NCBI GenBank assembly: GCA_947372235.1
Contig: CANBSW010000014.1
Span: forward strand, 1 to 45,975
Length of the DNA: 45,975 nt
Direction: 5' to 3'
From: Chitinophagaceae bacterium
GTDB taxonomy: Bacteria; Bacteroidota; Bacteroidia; Chitinophagales; Chitinophagaceae
Shown here: piece after piece, positions 9,496 to 18,192 of the stretch
Position numbering within the stretch: the stretch's first letter is position 1
How the letters are laid out: every line of letters begins with the position of its first letter
Translations under genes and position numbers: made by a program
The notes under the pieces: generated by a model
Told to the model about the DNA's origin: nothing
Databases searched by the model: none
Seen by the model: the letters and a program-made list of their open reading frames with translations, nothing else

Positions 9496-9888
9496 ATGAA
9501 ACAGCACATTACCCATTTTGCAGTGGTAGTAAAAGATTACGACGAAGCCATTGTCTTCTATACCCAAAAACTACATTTCAATTTAATAGAAGATACTATA
9601 CTCAGTGAAACCAAACGCTGGGTGTTAGTAGCACCACAAGGTTCAACCGAATGCGCCATCTTATTGGCCAAAGCAGCTAACGATGAGCAATTAAGCCGGG
9701 TAGGTAACCAAACAGGCGGCCGCGTTTTTATGTTTTTACATACAGATGATTTCTGGAGAGATTATAATGAGATGATCGCAAAAGATATCAAATTTATCCG
9801 CCCGCCGCAGGAAGAAGTGTATGGAACCGTTGCTGTTTTTGAAGACCTCTATGGTAATTTGTGGGACCTCATAGAAAGGAAAAAGTAA
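9496..9888 (+). CDS. VOC (glyoxalase/bleomycin-resistance/dioxygenase fold) protein
   Basis: A 130-residue single VOC module made of paired beta-alpha-beta-beta-beta units. The N-terminal half starts ITHFAVVVKDYDEAIVFYTQKLHF (His6 as possible metal ligand), and the C-terminal half ends GTVAVFEDLYGNLWDLIERKK with the typical DxxGN-WDLIE signature. Such proteins bind a divalent metal and act on small molecules (glyoxalase, epimerase, antibiotic binding), but the exact reaction cannot be read from this sequence. It appears monocistronic: a repeat element lies on each side and the next gene is convergent. Confidence 0.85.
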   Translation: MKQHITHFAVVVKDYDEAIVFYTQKLHFNLIEDTILSETKRWVLVAPQGSTECAILLAKAANDEQLSRVGNQTGGRVFMFLHTDDFWRDYNEMIAKDIKFIRPPQEEVYGTVAVFEDLYGNLWDLIERKK

Positions 9889-9910
9889 TTTATTTTTTCC
9901 TTCGTACCAT

Positions 9911-9973
9911 TTTGTGCCTTAGTGTCTTAGTGGTTCAAATAGTCTGAACCACTAAGGCAGAAAGAAACACAAA
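9911..9973. repeat. Intergenic inverted repeat between convergent genes, CTTAGTGGTTCA family
   Basis: CTTAGTGGTTCA (9926-9937) pairs exactly with TGAACCACTAAG (9945-9956) over a 7-nt loop, and outer TTTGTG (9911-9916) pairs with CACAAA (9968-9973). It fills the gap between the convergent VOC and SulP genes and may act as a two-way terminator. It resembles the element at 25651-25696. Confidence 0.75.
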
Positions 9974-9977
9974 GTGA

Positions 9978-11630
9978 TTACTTGTCTTTCAATAACTGAT
10001 TACTTCGCTTAATTGCATCTGCAAATGTTTCTGTTACATTCGCCTTACCAACTTTAAACAATAACCGGGTATCCTTCATTTCCTTTAATACCTGTGCACT
10101 GTGTACTTCTGATAAAATAATTTTAGTACCACGGTGGGACGATTCTTTTTGTACTTCCTGTAAAGTTTTAATTCCGGTTGCATCAATGATCGGCACCTGT
10201 CGCATACGGATGATCAACACCGTTGGTGGGCTTTCTATAAAACGCATCGCATCTTTAAACTTATAAGCTGCTCCAAAAAACAAGGGCCCGGTTATTTCAA
10301 AAACTTCCACATGTTTTGGTAATGTGTAATGATCAATTGAATCTGCATCAGCTGCATTTTCATCGCCATCCTTTGTCATAATATTTACCTCACTGAATTT
10401 GATCATCTTCTGCATAAACAGGAATACTGCCAGTACCATACCTATTTCAATAGCAACCGTAAGATCAACCAAAACTGTTAAAAGAAATGTGGTAACCATC
10501 ACCGCCACATCACTTCTTGGCCCTTTGAACACGGAAACAAAACTCTCCCACTCACTCATGTTATACGCAACAATCACCAGTATACCCGCCAGTGTTGCCA
10601 TCGGAATTAATGCAGCCCATTTGCCCACAAACAACATGATCAATAATAAAGTGATGGCATGAATGATACCCGCTACCGGTGTTCTTCCTCCATTTTTAAT
10701 ATTGGTGGCTGTTCTTGCAATGGCACCTGTGGCAGGGATCCCTCCAAATAAAGATGAAAAAATATTTGCCGTTCCTTGTGCAACCAGTTCCATATTGGAT
10801 CGGTGGTTTCCACCAATCATTCCATCGGCTACCACTGCGGATAATAAAGATTCTATCCCTCCCAGTAATGCAATCGTAAATGCAGGCGGTATTAATTTTT
10901 TGATCGTTTCAAAATCAACATGCGGAATTACCGGTGCCGGCAATGAAGATGGAATAGAACCAAAACGACTGCCAATGGTTTCTACCGGCAAATGAAAGAT
11001 CTGTACAGCAGCCGTAGTAATTAAAATAGCGATTAAAGAGCCGGGTATTTTGTGAGTGATCTTTGGCCACCATATAATAACAGCAACAGTTACTAACGCA
11101 ATAATTGCTGCATAAATACTGATGGATTGAATATGCAATCCATATGCTTCCCATTTATTGATAAAATCAGCAGGCACCGATCCCATTTGCAATCCGAGAA
11201 AATCTTTTACCTGCGAAGAAAAAATGATCAGTGCGATGCCACTGGTAAATCCGATGATCAATGGATGCGGAATAAATTTGATCACAGCACCTAATCTTGC
11301 AAAACCCATTCCTATCAACATTACTCCGGCCATACATGTGGCAACGATCAATCCATTTACACCAAACTGTTGAACAATGCCATAAACAACTACAATAAAT
11401 GCACCTGTAGGCCCTCCTATCTGTACTTTACTTCCGCCTAATGCTGAAACAATAAAACCGGCAATCACAGCGGTAAACAGTCCCTTCTCCGGAGAAACGC
11501 CGGAAGCGATCGCAAATGCAATGGCTAATGGCAATGCTACAATTCCTACAATAATACCTGCCAGCAGATCTTTTGAAAACTGTTGTCTTGTATAATTCTT
11601 TAGTGCATCAAATAACTTTGGCTTAAACAT
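9978..11630 (-). CDS. SulP-family inorganic anion transporter with STAS domain
   Basis: A 550-residue SLC26/SulP transporter for anions such as sulfate or bicarbonate in the inner membrane. The N-terminal part begins [35 protein letters not shown], the SulP signature, followed by about twelve membrane helices up to residue about 410, including [11 protein letters not shown] and [27 protein letters not shown]. The C-terminal cytoplasmic STAS domain (about 440-540) contains [21 protein letters not shown], the conserved beta-alpha turn. No carbonic anhydrase gene, often a partner of bicarbonate-type SulP proteins, lies beside it here, so the anion is left open. It is separated from the next minus-strand gene by a repeat element. 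Confidence 0.93.
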   Translation of the reverse strand: MFKPKLFDALKNYTRQQFSKDLLAGIIVGIVALPLAIAFAIASGVSPEKGLFTAVIAGFIVSALGGSKVQIGGPTGAFIVVVYGIVQQFGVNGLIVATCMAGVMLIGMGFARLGAVIKFIPHPLIIGFTSGIALIIFSSQVKDFLGLQMGSVPADFINKWEAYGLHIQSISIYAAIIALVTVAVIIWWPKITHKIPGSLIAILITTAAVQIFHLPVETIGSRFGSIPSSLPAPVIPHVDFETIKKLIPPAFTIALLGGIESLLSAVVADGMIGGNHRSNMELVAQGTANIFSSLFGGIPATGAIARTATNIKNGGRTPVAGIIHAITLLLIMLFVGKWAALIPMATLAGILVIVAYNMSEWESFVSVFKGPRSDVAVMVTTFLLTVLVDLTVAIEIGMVLAVFLFMQKMIKFSEVNIMTKDGDENAADADSIDHYTLPKHVEVFEITGPLFFGAAYKFKDAMRFIESPPTVLIIRMRQVPIIDATGIKTLQEVQKESSHRGTKIILSEVHSAQVLKEMKDTRLLFKVGKANVTETFADAIKRSNQLLKDK

Positions 11631-11664
11631 GATCCAATATTTACAATTCGTCTTATACCTTTAT

Positions 11665-11746
11665 TTCAATAAGAGAAGGACAGAAGAAAAAAAGTGTAGT
11701 AAGAGAAACCAACTTGCGCTTTTTCTCTTGCCCTCCTCTTATTGAA
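11665..11746. repeat. Intergenic inverted repeat, CTCTTATTGAA family
   Basis: TTCAATAAGAG (11665-11675) pairs exactly with CTCTTATTGAA (11736-11746), and the inner parts (GAAGG / CCTCC, AAAAAG / CTTTTT) pair partly. It sits between the SulP start and the methyltransferase end. A single arm of the same word occurs at 30100-30113. Confidence 0.65.
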
Positions 11747-11760
11747 CCCTTTTCTCTTAA

Positions 11761-12414
11761 TTATATTTTGATCCAAAACTTCAAAAGATTATCCGGGGAT
11801 GATCCAACTTCATGGTATCCGACCGGGATCTCATCTTCCATGCTATGAAAAGTAGCCAGCCTCGTACCCGTTGGTTTCTTTTCTAATTGTTTGTATAAAT
11901 AACTGCAATACTTCCTATACAGATCCCGTGAATACTGTATAGAGTCGTCTATCTTAAAACTGTCTTCCAGGTTTTCGTAAAAAGCATTGAAAAAATAGAA
12001 ATGATCATACATACCGAGATCCGTTTCTGTGAGGTTGGCAAGTGTAAAAGAAACATTATTCAGTCGAAGCTGGTCCTCTGCCGCCATTGCAGCATTTACC
12101 AGTTCAGGTCTTTGTTCTATTCCGTAAAAAAATGAGTTGGGGTGATAGAAAGCGGCGGTAATACAAAATTTGCCCGCACCGCTTCCAATATCTAATATTT
12201 TAGCACCATCGGTAACAGCGAGGAATTCAGCGGCTTTTTTGGCAACAGACAGGGGTGTCCAATGCATATTCGCTTGCGTAAGCAATGAATCAGGATAGAG
12301 GCGATGAAACTGCAGATCAGAAATAAACCATTTTGCTTGATCTGCATTATGGTTTTCTGCAACAGAACTACTCGCCTTATTGGGTTCCTTGTGAACCATT
12401 TTTGACGCATTCAT
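11761..12414 (-). CDS. Class I SAM-dependent methyltransferase
   Basis: A 217-residue Rossmann-fold methyltransferase. Motif I ILDIGSGAGKF (residues 73-83) binds S-adenosylmethionine, the acidic end of beta2 is in FFYGIEQRPEL (about 95-105), and VSFTLANLTETDL marks the later adenine-contact region. The N-terminal 50 residues (QFHRLYPDSLLTQANMHWTP) are helical and probably position the substrate. The target molecule is unknown; no neighbour suggests it. A TAnnTTTG-type -7 element ends 4 nt before the start codon, which suggests a leaderless transcript. Confidence 0.82.
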   Translation of the reverse strand: MNASKMVHKEPNKASSSVAENHNADQAKWFISDLQFHRLYPDSLLTQANMHWTPLSVAKKAAEFLAVTDGAKILDIGSGAGKFCITAAFYHPNSFFYGIEQRPELVNAAMAAEDQLRLNNVSFTLANLTETDLGMYDHFYFFNAFYENLEDSFKIDDSIQYSRDLYRKYCSYLYKQLEKKPTGTRLATFHSMEDEIPVGYHEVGSSPDNLLKFWIKI

Positions 12415-12418
12415 TTCG

Positions 12419-12426
12419 CAAAGTTA
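12419..12426 (-). promoter_or_regulatory. Possible -7 element of the methyltransferase gene
   Basis: Read on the minus strand the sequence is TAACTTTG, an exact TAnnTTTG match, four bases before the ATG at 12414. No clear TTTG at -33, so the call rests on one box. Confidence 0.4.
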
Positions 12427-12457
12427 CAACAATAGCTAAATATGCAGCTATTCGTCT

Positions 12458-13639
12458 TTACAGGTAGGTTAACCACCATTTATCGTGAGTAGCTTTGTAT
12501 ATGCTGTACTTTTTACAAAGTGGATATAAACCGGCTACCAATAAGACCCAGATCAGGTAAACAATTCCCAATGAAAACCCAAAATCATTAGGATGAAATG
12601 CCATCATACCACTGGCCGCTTCGGAAATATTTCTTCCCGTTGCAAAAAATAAAATCACACAAAGTGTATGTATCACAAAAAAGTGAAAGAGGTAGTAAAA
12701 CATGGGAACACGGCCATAGATCACAGCAATATTTGTCCAGCTTGCTTTGATCTTTTCAAGCCATGCAAGCATGATCAGTCCCGGCCCTATCGTCATACAA
12801 CAATACAAAAGTGATGGCGGGTACTTGGTTACATTGAAATAAGAAAGAATGGTGGCAGTAGTGTCTTTCTGTGTAGCCCATAGACGCAGATCACCGTATA
12901 CATTGATAAACCGTAAAACGAAGAATACAATCACTGCGGTAATTCCAAAACCCAATAATTTACTTCTGCGTTTAGCGGGATCATATCCCTTTACAAATAA
13001 AGAGCCCAAACAATAACCCAACATCATGATTCCCGGCCATGGTATCAATGGATAAAATACTCCATAAAAACGCCCCGGTGCAAACTGTACAAAATTTTGC
13101 TGGTGCAGAAATGCCCACCAGATGGAAGGTTGCCCATTGGCGGGTGCATTAAAAGTATCCAACAGGTTATGACCTGCAACCATGCCTAATCCAATTACAA
13201 AAATAATATTCAATGGCAGGTAGAGGCATGCTGATAAAATGATCATAGAAACACCCGTTACCCAGAGTACCTGCACAAAAATGGCATGATACATAGGATC
13301 AAAAGAAAAGAGCAAATTAAAAATTACCAGATCTACTATCATCAGCCATAGGCCTCTTTTCAGGAGAAATACAGACATTTCTTTTTTGGTTCTTTTGGTA
13401 CCCGTAAGAAAAGCAGAAGTGCCGGCAAGAAACACAAAGATCGGTGCACAAAAATGTGTGATCCATCGGGTGAAGAACAATATTGGCGTGGTAGTGGATG
13501 GGTCAGTGGGGTCTGATGTCATAGCTCCCAGATGGAAAAAATCACGTACATGGTCCAGTGCCATGATGATCATAATCACTCCACGAAGTATATCAATAGA
13601 GTCTATCCTTGCTTTCGCAGAGGCAATAGGTTGGTTCAT
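12458..13639 (-). CDS. HGSNAT/DUF1624-like multi-pass membrane protein (putative acyltransferase)
   Basis: A 393-residue integral membrane protein with about ten hydrophobic segments. The N-terminus ARIDSIDILRGVIMIIMALDHVRDFF is the hallmark of the heparan-alpha-glucosaminide N-acetyltransferase catalytic-like family (DUF1624/YeiB-like), with the conserved R-x-DSIDxLRG and the ALDH motif carrying the putative active His. FCAPIFVFLAGTSAFL and PGPGxxMLxW-like loops follow. In the animal relative the protein transfers acetyl from acetyl-CoA across a membrane to glucosamine, but the bacterial substrate is not known. It is divergently arranged with the alpha/beta hydrolase gene, 82 nt apart. Confidence 0.8.
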   Translation of the reverse strand: MNQPIASAKARIDSIDILRGVIMIIMALDHVRDFFHLGAMTSDPTDPSTTTPILFFTRWITHFCAPIFVFLAGTSAFLTGTKRTKKEMSVFLLKRGLWLMIVDLVIFNLLFSFDPMYHAIFVQVLWVTGVSMIILSACLYLPLNIIFVIGLGMVAGHNLLDTFNAPANGQPSIWWAFLHQQNFVQFAPGRFYGVFYPLIPWPGIMMLGYCLGSLFVKGYDPAKRRSKLLGFGITAVIVFFVLRFINVYGDLRLWATQKDTTATILSYFNVTKYPPSLLYCCMTIGPGLIMLAWLEKIKASWTNIAVIYGRVPMFYYLFHFFVIHTLCVILFFATGRNISEAASGMMAFHPNDFGFSLGIVYLIWVLLVAGLYPLCKKYSIYKATHDKWWLTYL

Positions 13640-13653
13640 ACCGTTGGTTTGTT

Positions 13654-13684
13654 GTAAAATAAGTAATCTTTCGGTTTATTCAAA
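13654..13684 (-). promoter_or_regulatory. Candidate sigma-70-type promoter of the DUF1624-like gene
   Basis: On the minus strand TTTG (13684-13681) is followed after 19 nt by TATTTTAC (13661-13654), which matches TAnnTTTG in the first six positions. It lies 14 nt upstream of the start codon at 13639. Confidence 0.4.
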
Positions 13685-13721
13685 TCAAACCTGTAACTTT
13701 CTGTTAACCAATACTGCTGCA

Positions 13722-14666
13722 ATGCGCTTTTTGTTGAAATTCATCGGATTTCTGCTGGTAATTTTTGTGAGTACTTTATTGATCGGATGTATTTTTTATT
13801 ACCAGAAAGACATCCCTATTGAAGAGATCAGAAACAAATACGCAAATGCCGATTCGAAATTTTTAGACCTGATGGGAATGCCAGTGCATTATAAGGATGA
13901 GGGAGATCCGAATGACAGTGTTCCACTGGTTTTAATACATGGTACTTCTTCCTCCTTATTTACCTGGGATAGCAGCGTAACTATTTTAAAAACAAGGCAT
14001 CGCATTATCCGTTTCGACCTACCTGCTTTTGCATTAACGGGTCCATCACCTGAGCGTGATTATAGTTTTGCCTATTATACCCGCTTTATAGATTCTATTC
14101 TTACCCGTTTACAGGTAAAGCAATGTTATATGGCTGGAAACTCTTTGGGTGGAGGTATCAGTTGGCATTATGCAGTACTTCATCCTGAAAAAATAAAAAA
14201 ACTAATCCTGGTTGATGCCAGTGGATATTCAGACAAAATGAAACCTTCCGGTTCTTTGGCTTTTGCATTGGCGAGGGTGCCAGTAATTAATAATGTACTT
14301 AAATGGATCACCCCTAAAGCGCTCGTAAAAAAGAGTGTGCAAGATGTATATGGTGATAAAACAAAAGTTACTGCAAGATTGATTGACCTTTATTATGACA
14401 TGGCCTTAAGAACAGGGAACCGAAAAGCATTGATAGACAGAATGCAGACAGGCTTTCAGATGAATAGTGAACTGATCAAACAGATCAAAATACCCACTTT
14501 AATAATATGGGGGGAAAAAGACCCGCTGATCTCAGTCGAGAGTGCTTCATTATTCAATAAAGATATCAGCAATAGTGAAGTTGCCATTTTTAAAGGCGTT
14601 GGCCATGTACCCATGGAAGAAGAGCCCACACTTTTCGCAGAAAGGGTTTTGTTGTTTTTGAAATGA
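13722..14666 (+). CDS. Membrane-anchored alpha/beta-hydrolase
   Basis: A 314-residue serine hydrolase with an N-terminal membrane anchor (residues 5-26, LLKFIGFLLVIFVSTLLIG). The oxyanion-hole motif is LIHGTSSS (71-78), the nucleophile elbow is GNSLGGG (Ser141), the acid is Asp267 (WGEKDP) and the base His295 (GVGHVPMEEEP), so the catalytic triad is complete. Family members include esterases, C-C hydrolases and haloalkane dehalogenases, and the specific substrate is unknown. The ATG at 13722 is chosen because the frame is also open far upstream, but there it runs antisense through the divergent DUF1624-like gene. A perfect 28-bp hairpin follows the stop. Confidence 0.88.
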   Translation: MRFLLKFIGFLLVIFVSTLLIGCIFYYQKDIPIEEIRNKYANADSKFLDLMGMPVHYKDEGDPNDSVPLVLIHGTSSSLFTWDSSVTILKTRHRIIRFDLPAFALTGPSPERDYSFAYYTRFIDSILTRLQVKQCYMAGNSLGGGISWHYAVLHPEKIKKLILVDASGYSDKMKPSGSLAFALARVPVINNVLKWITPKALVKKSVQDVYGDKTKVTARLIDLYYDMALRTGNRKALIDRMQTGFQMNSELIKQIKIPTLIIWGEKDPLISVESASLFNKDISNSEVAIFKGVGHVPMEEEPTLFAERVLLFLK

Positions 14667-14692
14667 AGCAGACATTCTTAACTTATATTTTT

Positions 14693-14759
14693 TGCCACAG
14701 ATGCACAGATTATCACAGATTTAATTGAAATATCTGTGATAATCTGTGCATCTGTGGCA
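14693..14759. repeat. Perfect 28-bp inverted repeat of CACAGAT words
   Basis: The arm 14693-14720 is exactly complementary to 14732-14759, with an 11-nt loop. Each arm holds three CACAGAT words (starting 14696, 14704 and 14714). It lies between the hydrolase and M1-like genes. A single arm of the same word family is found at 29922-29950. The hairpin could end transcription in both directions, but no T run follows directly. Confidence 0.85.
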
Positions 14760-14930
14760 TTTTCATACCCTTTTCTACTTTAGAAAGTATCCATTAATAA
14801 TCGTTTCAAAAATGGCATATAGTTTGTTGCATTTATGATTATGATTTCCCCGTTTCGTGTGTGAGAAAATGTAAAAATCAAGGTTCTTGTCATAATTTGA
14901 AGGCGCAAATAAATACAAACACCAACTGCT

Positions 14931-16670
14931 ATGATAAAAAATCGAATCACCCTTTTTTTCTTTGTTTTACTGGTACTTCAATCACATGCGCAAGACACGA
15001 TTCCTATATTAAAAGGGAAAGTTACTATTTCCATAACAAGGGGAACTATGGAATGTAATTTCACACTTTCCAATCTTCCGAAAATAAACGAATACTATAT
15101 CAGGTTAAACTCGGGAATGAATATCCGTTATATCAAAAGCCTGAATGGTACTGCTCCTCTCCGTTACAGTAAATCAACAGACGACACTTTAGCTACAGGT
15201 GAAGCCAGTGCTTATTTTTTAAAAGCCTATAATAACACAGGCAAATTTCTTCCTGCCGGTATTCAGCTCAGTTATGTGGGTATGTTTCCGGTAATTGCCG
15301 ACACTTCAAGCGTGGTAGACTGGAAAGGAAATATCGCTTTTAATGGCAGCACTCTGCGAACAGATGGAAGTCAAACAGCCTGGTATCCTGTTCTGTATGA
15401 TATTAAAAAAGATCTCAGGTATGATAAAGTTAGTTATGATATAGAAGTAAACTGCCCGGATTGTAAAACCATCTACCTGAATGGCAGCGCACCTGTAGAA
15501 GGTACACATGCCAATTTCAAAAGCGATAAGCCGCAGGAGCTTACCATGTTCTCCGGCAATTACAGGATGGTGGCCATTAACGGAAATTATTTTTTAAATC
15601 CTGATCTGGATGATAACCAGTTGAAAGAACTGGAAAAGATTATCCAATCCAATAAAAATTATTATGAAAAAAAACTGCAGATCCCATATAAAGGAACTGC
15701 CGCTTATATACAAACAACACCCGTATCAAAATATAATGCATGGATGTTTGCCACTTACCCAACCATTGTGAATATTGGGTTTGGAGACAATGGCATGAAA
15801 ACTTTTCTTGATAAAAAGAAAGGTGATGGTTTCAAACCCTATATGGCGCATGAACTGGCACATTATTATTTTGGTAATTCAAGGGTATTTAATTCTGAAT
15901 TGGGAGATATGATATCTGAGGGGTTTTCAGAATACCTGTCGTTAAATACTACCCATAATCTGATTGGGGATAGCGTGTACAAATCAAAGTTAGAATCAAA
16001 ATTCTGGGAACTGAGAAATTTTAAACCTATTCCTTTTGCATCAGTGAAATCGAAAAACGATTATGACGACAGGGAGTTATATGTGTATTATTATGCACCA
16101 CTCATTTTTACCGCCATAGAAAAAGAAATTGGAGAAGAGGCCATGTGGAAATGGCTGAGGGCACTTTTACAAACACCAGCTGCTTTTACCAATTATCATT
16201 TTATAGAGCAAACATTAAGTGATGTATTGAAGAACAGGGAAAAGTTTGAAATGATCCGCACAAAATATTTCACAACAGATAATGTTCTTACCAATGTGGC
16301 GATAATATTGGGATTGAATGCCACAGCAACAACAACATCATCATCATCATCTGCACCAAACACCACTCAGGAAGTTTCCAAAACCTATTACTACTTTTTC
16401 TTTTCCAAACCTATGATCGATGCCGGTGCTCCTGAAAATAAAACCATTAAACATACTGAGATCGGCGAGATCACCTGTAAACCTTCCGAATTATCTAATA
16501 TGGCAAAACCCATTTTTCAACGGGTACATGATGAATGCGAAAACGAAGCCGGATGTAGCAGCGATTTTAATACTTATGATTCTTTAGAGAAAGCAAAAGA
16601 AGCTTTGCAGAGATGGTTAAAGCCATTTGTTGGAAAGCCGGCATTTGCGATTAAGACGATTGGATTGTGA
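14931..16670 (+). CDS. Secreted M1-like (gluzincin) metallopeptidase with C-terminal extension
   Basis: A 579-residue protein with a signal peptide (ends SHAQ). It has an N-terminal beta-rich domain (about 25-220), then the M1 zinc site HELAH (H307, E308, H311) followed after exactly 18 residues by E330 in SEGFSEYL, the HExxH-x18-E arrangement of M1 aminopeptidases. The GxMEN substrate-binding motif of classical M1 enzymes is not visible upstream of the zinc site (VNIGFGDNGM is found instead), so peptide specificity may differ. After a Thr/Ser linker coded by ACA and TCA triplet runs (about 465-478), a C-terminal domain with several Cys residues (GEITCKP, DECENEAGCSS) has no family I recognise. 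Confidence 0.82.
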   Translation: MIKNRITLFFFVLLVLQSHAQDTIPILKGKVTISITRGTMECNFTLSNLPKINEYYIRLNSGMNIRYIKSLNGTAPLRYSKSTDDTLATGEASAYFLKAYNNTGKFLPAGIQLSYVGMFPVIADTSSVVDWKGNIAFNGSTLRTDGSQTAWYPVLYDIKKDLRYDKVSYDIEVNCPDCKTIYLNGSAPVEGTHANFKSDKPQELTMFSGNYRMVAINGNYFLNPDLDDNQLKELEKIIQSNKNYYEKKLQIPYKGTAAYIQTTPVSKYNAWMFATYPTIVNIGFGDNGMKTFLDKKKGDGFKPYMAHELAHYYFGNSRVFNSELGDMISEGFSEYLSLNTTHNLIGDSVYKSKLESKFWELRNFKPIPFASVKSKNDYDDRELYVYYYAPLIFTAIEKEIGEEAMWKWLRALLQTPAAFTNYHFIEQTLSDVLKNREKFEMIRTKYFTTDNVLTNVAIILGLNATATTTSSSSSAPNTTQEVSKTYYYFFFSKPMIDAGAPENKTIKHTEIGEITCKPSELSNMAKPIFQRVHDECENEAGCSSDFNTYDSLEKAKEALQRWLKPFVGKPAFAIKTIGL

Positions 16671-16771
16671 GTTTGTTTCTTCTAGCTTGAATGAACAATT
16701 TCCAATCATAAAGTTTATCATTTCTGCAAGTATTTCACGATTGGATCTTTTCGGGAACCAGGTATCTTTTA

Positions 16772-16817
16772 AGGGCTCGTTCCTAAAAAAAGTTTTTGGA
16801 ATAACCCTATTTTTTTT
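16772..16817 (+). terminator. Probable terminator after the M1-like gene
   Basis: AGGG...CCCT encloses TTCC-t-AAAAA / TTTTT-GGAA, followed by eight T (16810-16817). The stem has internal bulges, so support is moderate. Confidence 0.45.
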
Positions 16818-16894
16818 GTAATTCTATATTGGATTTAACTCCCCCTTTTTGTGGATCCTTTTCTAAAAAGAGGTCTTCTCAAAAAAAAAGAGGT

Positions 16895-17953
16895 ATGAAA
16901 AACCATAATCTTGTCTTTACTATTCTTACAACAGTTTTTGTTGTATATTTTTTTGAATCCTGTTCAAAAAGCCGACCCGCCAACCCGGATACGGGATATG
17001 CAACTCATGAGGTTTATATAGCCGGCACTTATCAAGACGATACTACCTATACTGAAAGAGCAGCCTATTGGAAAAATGGAGTTATGACTTTAGTAGGTGG
17101 TGTAAATTCGAATGCTACCGGCATTTGTGTAGTTGGTTCTGATGTGTATGTTACCGGTGATACTTATGGATATGGAAGTAGAATGTCAAGAACCTATGTT
17201 GGAAATGTTTGGAAAAATGGTGTGAACATTCCTTTGGCATCAGCTTATCCTGGCAATAACACAACAATGCCTGGAAATGGCAGTAATAATATTTGCGGAT
17301 CTAACGGCGACATTTATATAGCCGGCTCAGATAATAATCATGCTACCGTTTGGAAAAACGGAATTCCCAAAACTCTAGATACTAGTTCCAGGATTTCGTC
17401 AGGATTTTCAGTTTTTGTATCAGGTTCTGATGTATATGTATCTGGATGTATCTCAGAATATACTTCCTGTTGTTACATCTATAGAGCCACTTTGTGGAAA
17501 AATGGAGTACCCGTTTCACTTGGTCAGGCGAACTCTATTGCAACAAGTGTATTTGTAAATGGTAGTGATGTATATGTTGGCGGATATGATGATGCAAACC
17601 CCACGGGATCAAGTGGACATTTCAATGCAGCCACCTTTTGGAAAAATGGCACACCTATTCAACTGGATAACGTAAATCCTTCTCAGGTAAATTCAATTTA
17701 TGTTGATGGAACAAATGTGTATGCTGTAGGAGGAAATACTTTATGGGAAAATGGAAAAGCTTTTAATTTAAATCAGGGAGCCGGCACTTTTTGTATGGCA
17801 GTAGTTGCTAAAAATGGAGAAATATTTATGGCAGGCTCGGCTCCTCTCTCAATACCCTATAATACCAATTATAATTCCGTAGCATATTGGCACAATGGTT
17901 CGGTATTCGGTATGCCGCTTTATGGGTATGGAAGTGCACTGTTTGTAAAATAA
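16895..17953 (+). CDS. Lipoprotein with seven WKNG-type repeats (probable beta-propeller)
   Basis: A 352-residue protein with a lipoprotein signal (Cys23 in FFESCSKS). The body is built of about 45-residue repeats, each with a strand such as VYIAG / VYVSG / VYVGG and then a WKNG-like turn: AAYWKNG, GNVWKNG, ATVWKNG, ATLWKNG, ATFWKNG, NTLWENG, VAYWHNG. Seven such motifs fit a seven-bladed beta-propeller. The ATG at 16895 is preferred because it gives a clean lipoprotein signal, while the frame is open 22 codons further upstream without one. Surface or periplasmic location is inferred. No enzymatic residues are recognisable, and a binding or sensing role is only a guess. Confidence 0.75.
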   Translation: MKNHNLVFTILTTVFVVYFFESCSKSRPANPDTGYATHEVYIAGTYQDDTTYTERAAYWKNGVMTLVGGVNSNATGICVVGSDVYVTGDTYGYGSRMSRTYVGNVWKNGVNIPLASAYPGNNTTMPGNGSNNICGSNGDIYIAGSDNNHATVWKNGIPKTLDTSSRISSGFSVFVSGSDVYVSGCISEYTSCCYIYRATLWKNGVPVSLGQANSIATSVFVNGSDVYVGGYDDANPTGSSGHFNAATFWKNGTPIQLDNVNPSQVNSIYVDGTNVYAVGGNTLWENGKAFNLNQGAGTFCMAVVAKNGEIFMAGSAPLSIPYNTNYNSVAYWHNGSVFGMPLYGYGSALFVK

Positions 17954-18051
17954 GCCGAACATTCTATTTTCTGTTAGGTTATTTATATCTGATAATCTAT
18001 CTCATAATCGCTTAACCCAAAAAAAATCTCCATTGTCGCCGATACTTTTTT

Positions 18052-18075
18052 GCGGACCGGATGGGACTCAAACCC
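18052..18075 (-). pseudogene. Inverted 3' remnant of tRNA-Asp
   Basis: Read on the minus strand, 18075 to 18052 plus the following A run matches the T-arm and acceptor end of tRNA-Asp (18244-18272) with two differences (T for C in the T-loop, A for G after CCC). No anticodon arm or 5' half precedes it, and the T-stem carries a mismatch, so it is not a gene. It lies 117 nt from the intact tRNA and points away from it. Confidence 0.75.
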
Positions 18076-18123
18076 CTCTCATACTCACTTTGGGGATGAA
18101 GGGTGAAATATTTTTTGAAAAGA

Positions 18124-18154
18124 TTTGTTTAAAAGTCGTTTCCCCCTATCTTTG
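18124..18154 (+). promoter_or_regulatory. Promoter of tRNA-Asp
   Basis: TTTG (18124-18127), exactly 19 nt, then TATCTTTG (18147-18154): an exact match to the Bacteroidota promoter TTTG-N19-TAnnTTTG. Transcription would start near 18160, about 33 nt before the tRNA. Confidence 0.75.
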
Positions 18155-18192
18155 CCGTCCGAAAAACGGGATATTTTCCTGATTTGAGGAAT

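Noticed and set aside
10399..10995. Plus-strand open frames opposite the SulP gene
   Set aside because: They are antisense to a clear transporter gene and their translations lack domain features.
13386..13721. Long N-terminal extension of the alpha/beta-hydrolase
   Set aside because: It would run antisense through the divergent DUF1624-like gene; the ATG at 13722 starts directly before a membrane anchor.
14693..14759. CRISPR array
   Set aside because: The repeated words are 7 nt and arranged as one inverted repeat, without spacers or cas genes.
16328..16352. Phase-variable triplet repeat in the M1-like gene
   Set aside because: ACA/TCA triplets change length in whole codons and cannot switch the frame; it encodes an ordinary Thr/Ser linker.
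18052..18125. Complete second tRNA on the minus strand
   Set aside because: Only the T-arm and acceptor end match; there is no anticodon arm or 5' half and the T-stem has a mismatch.
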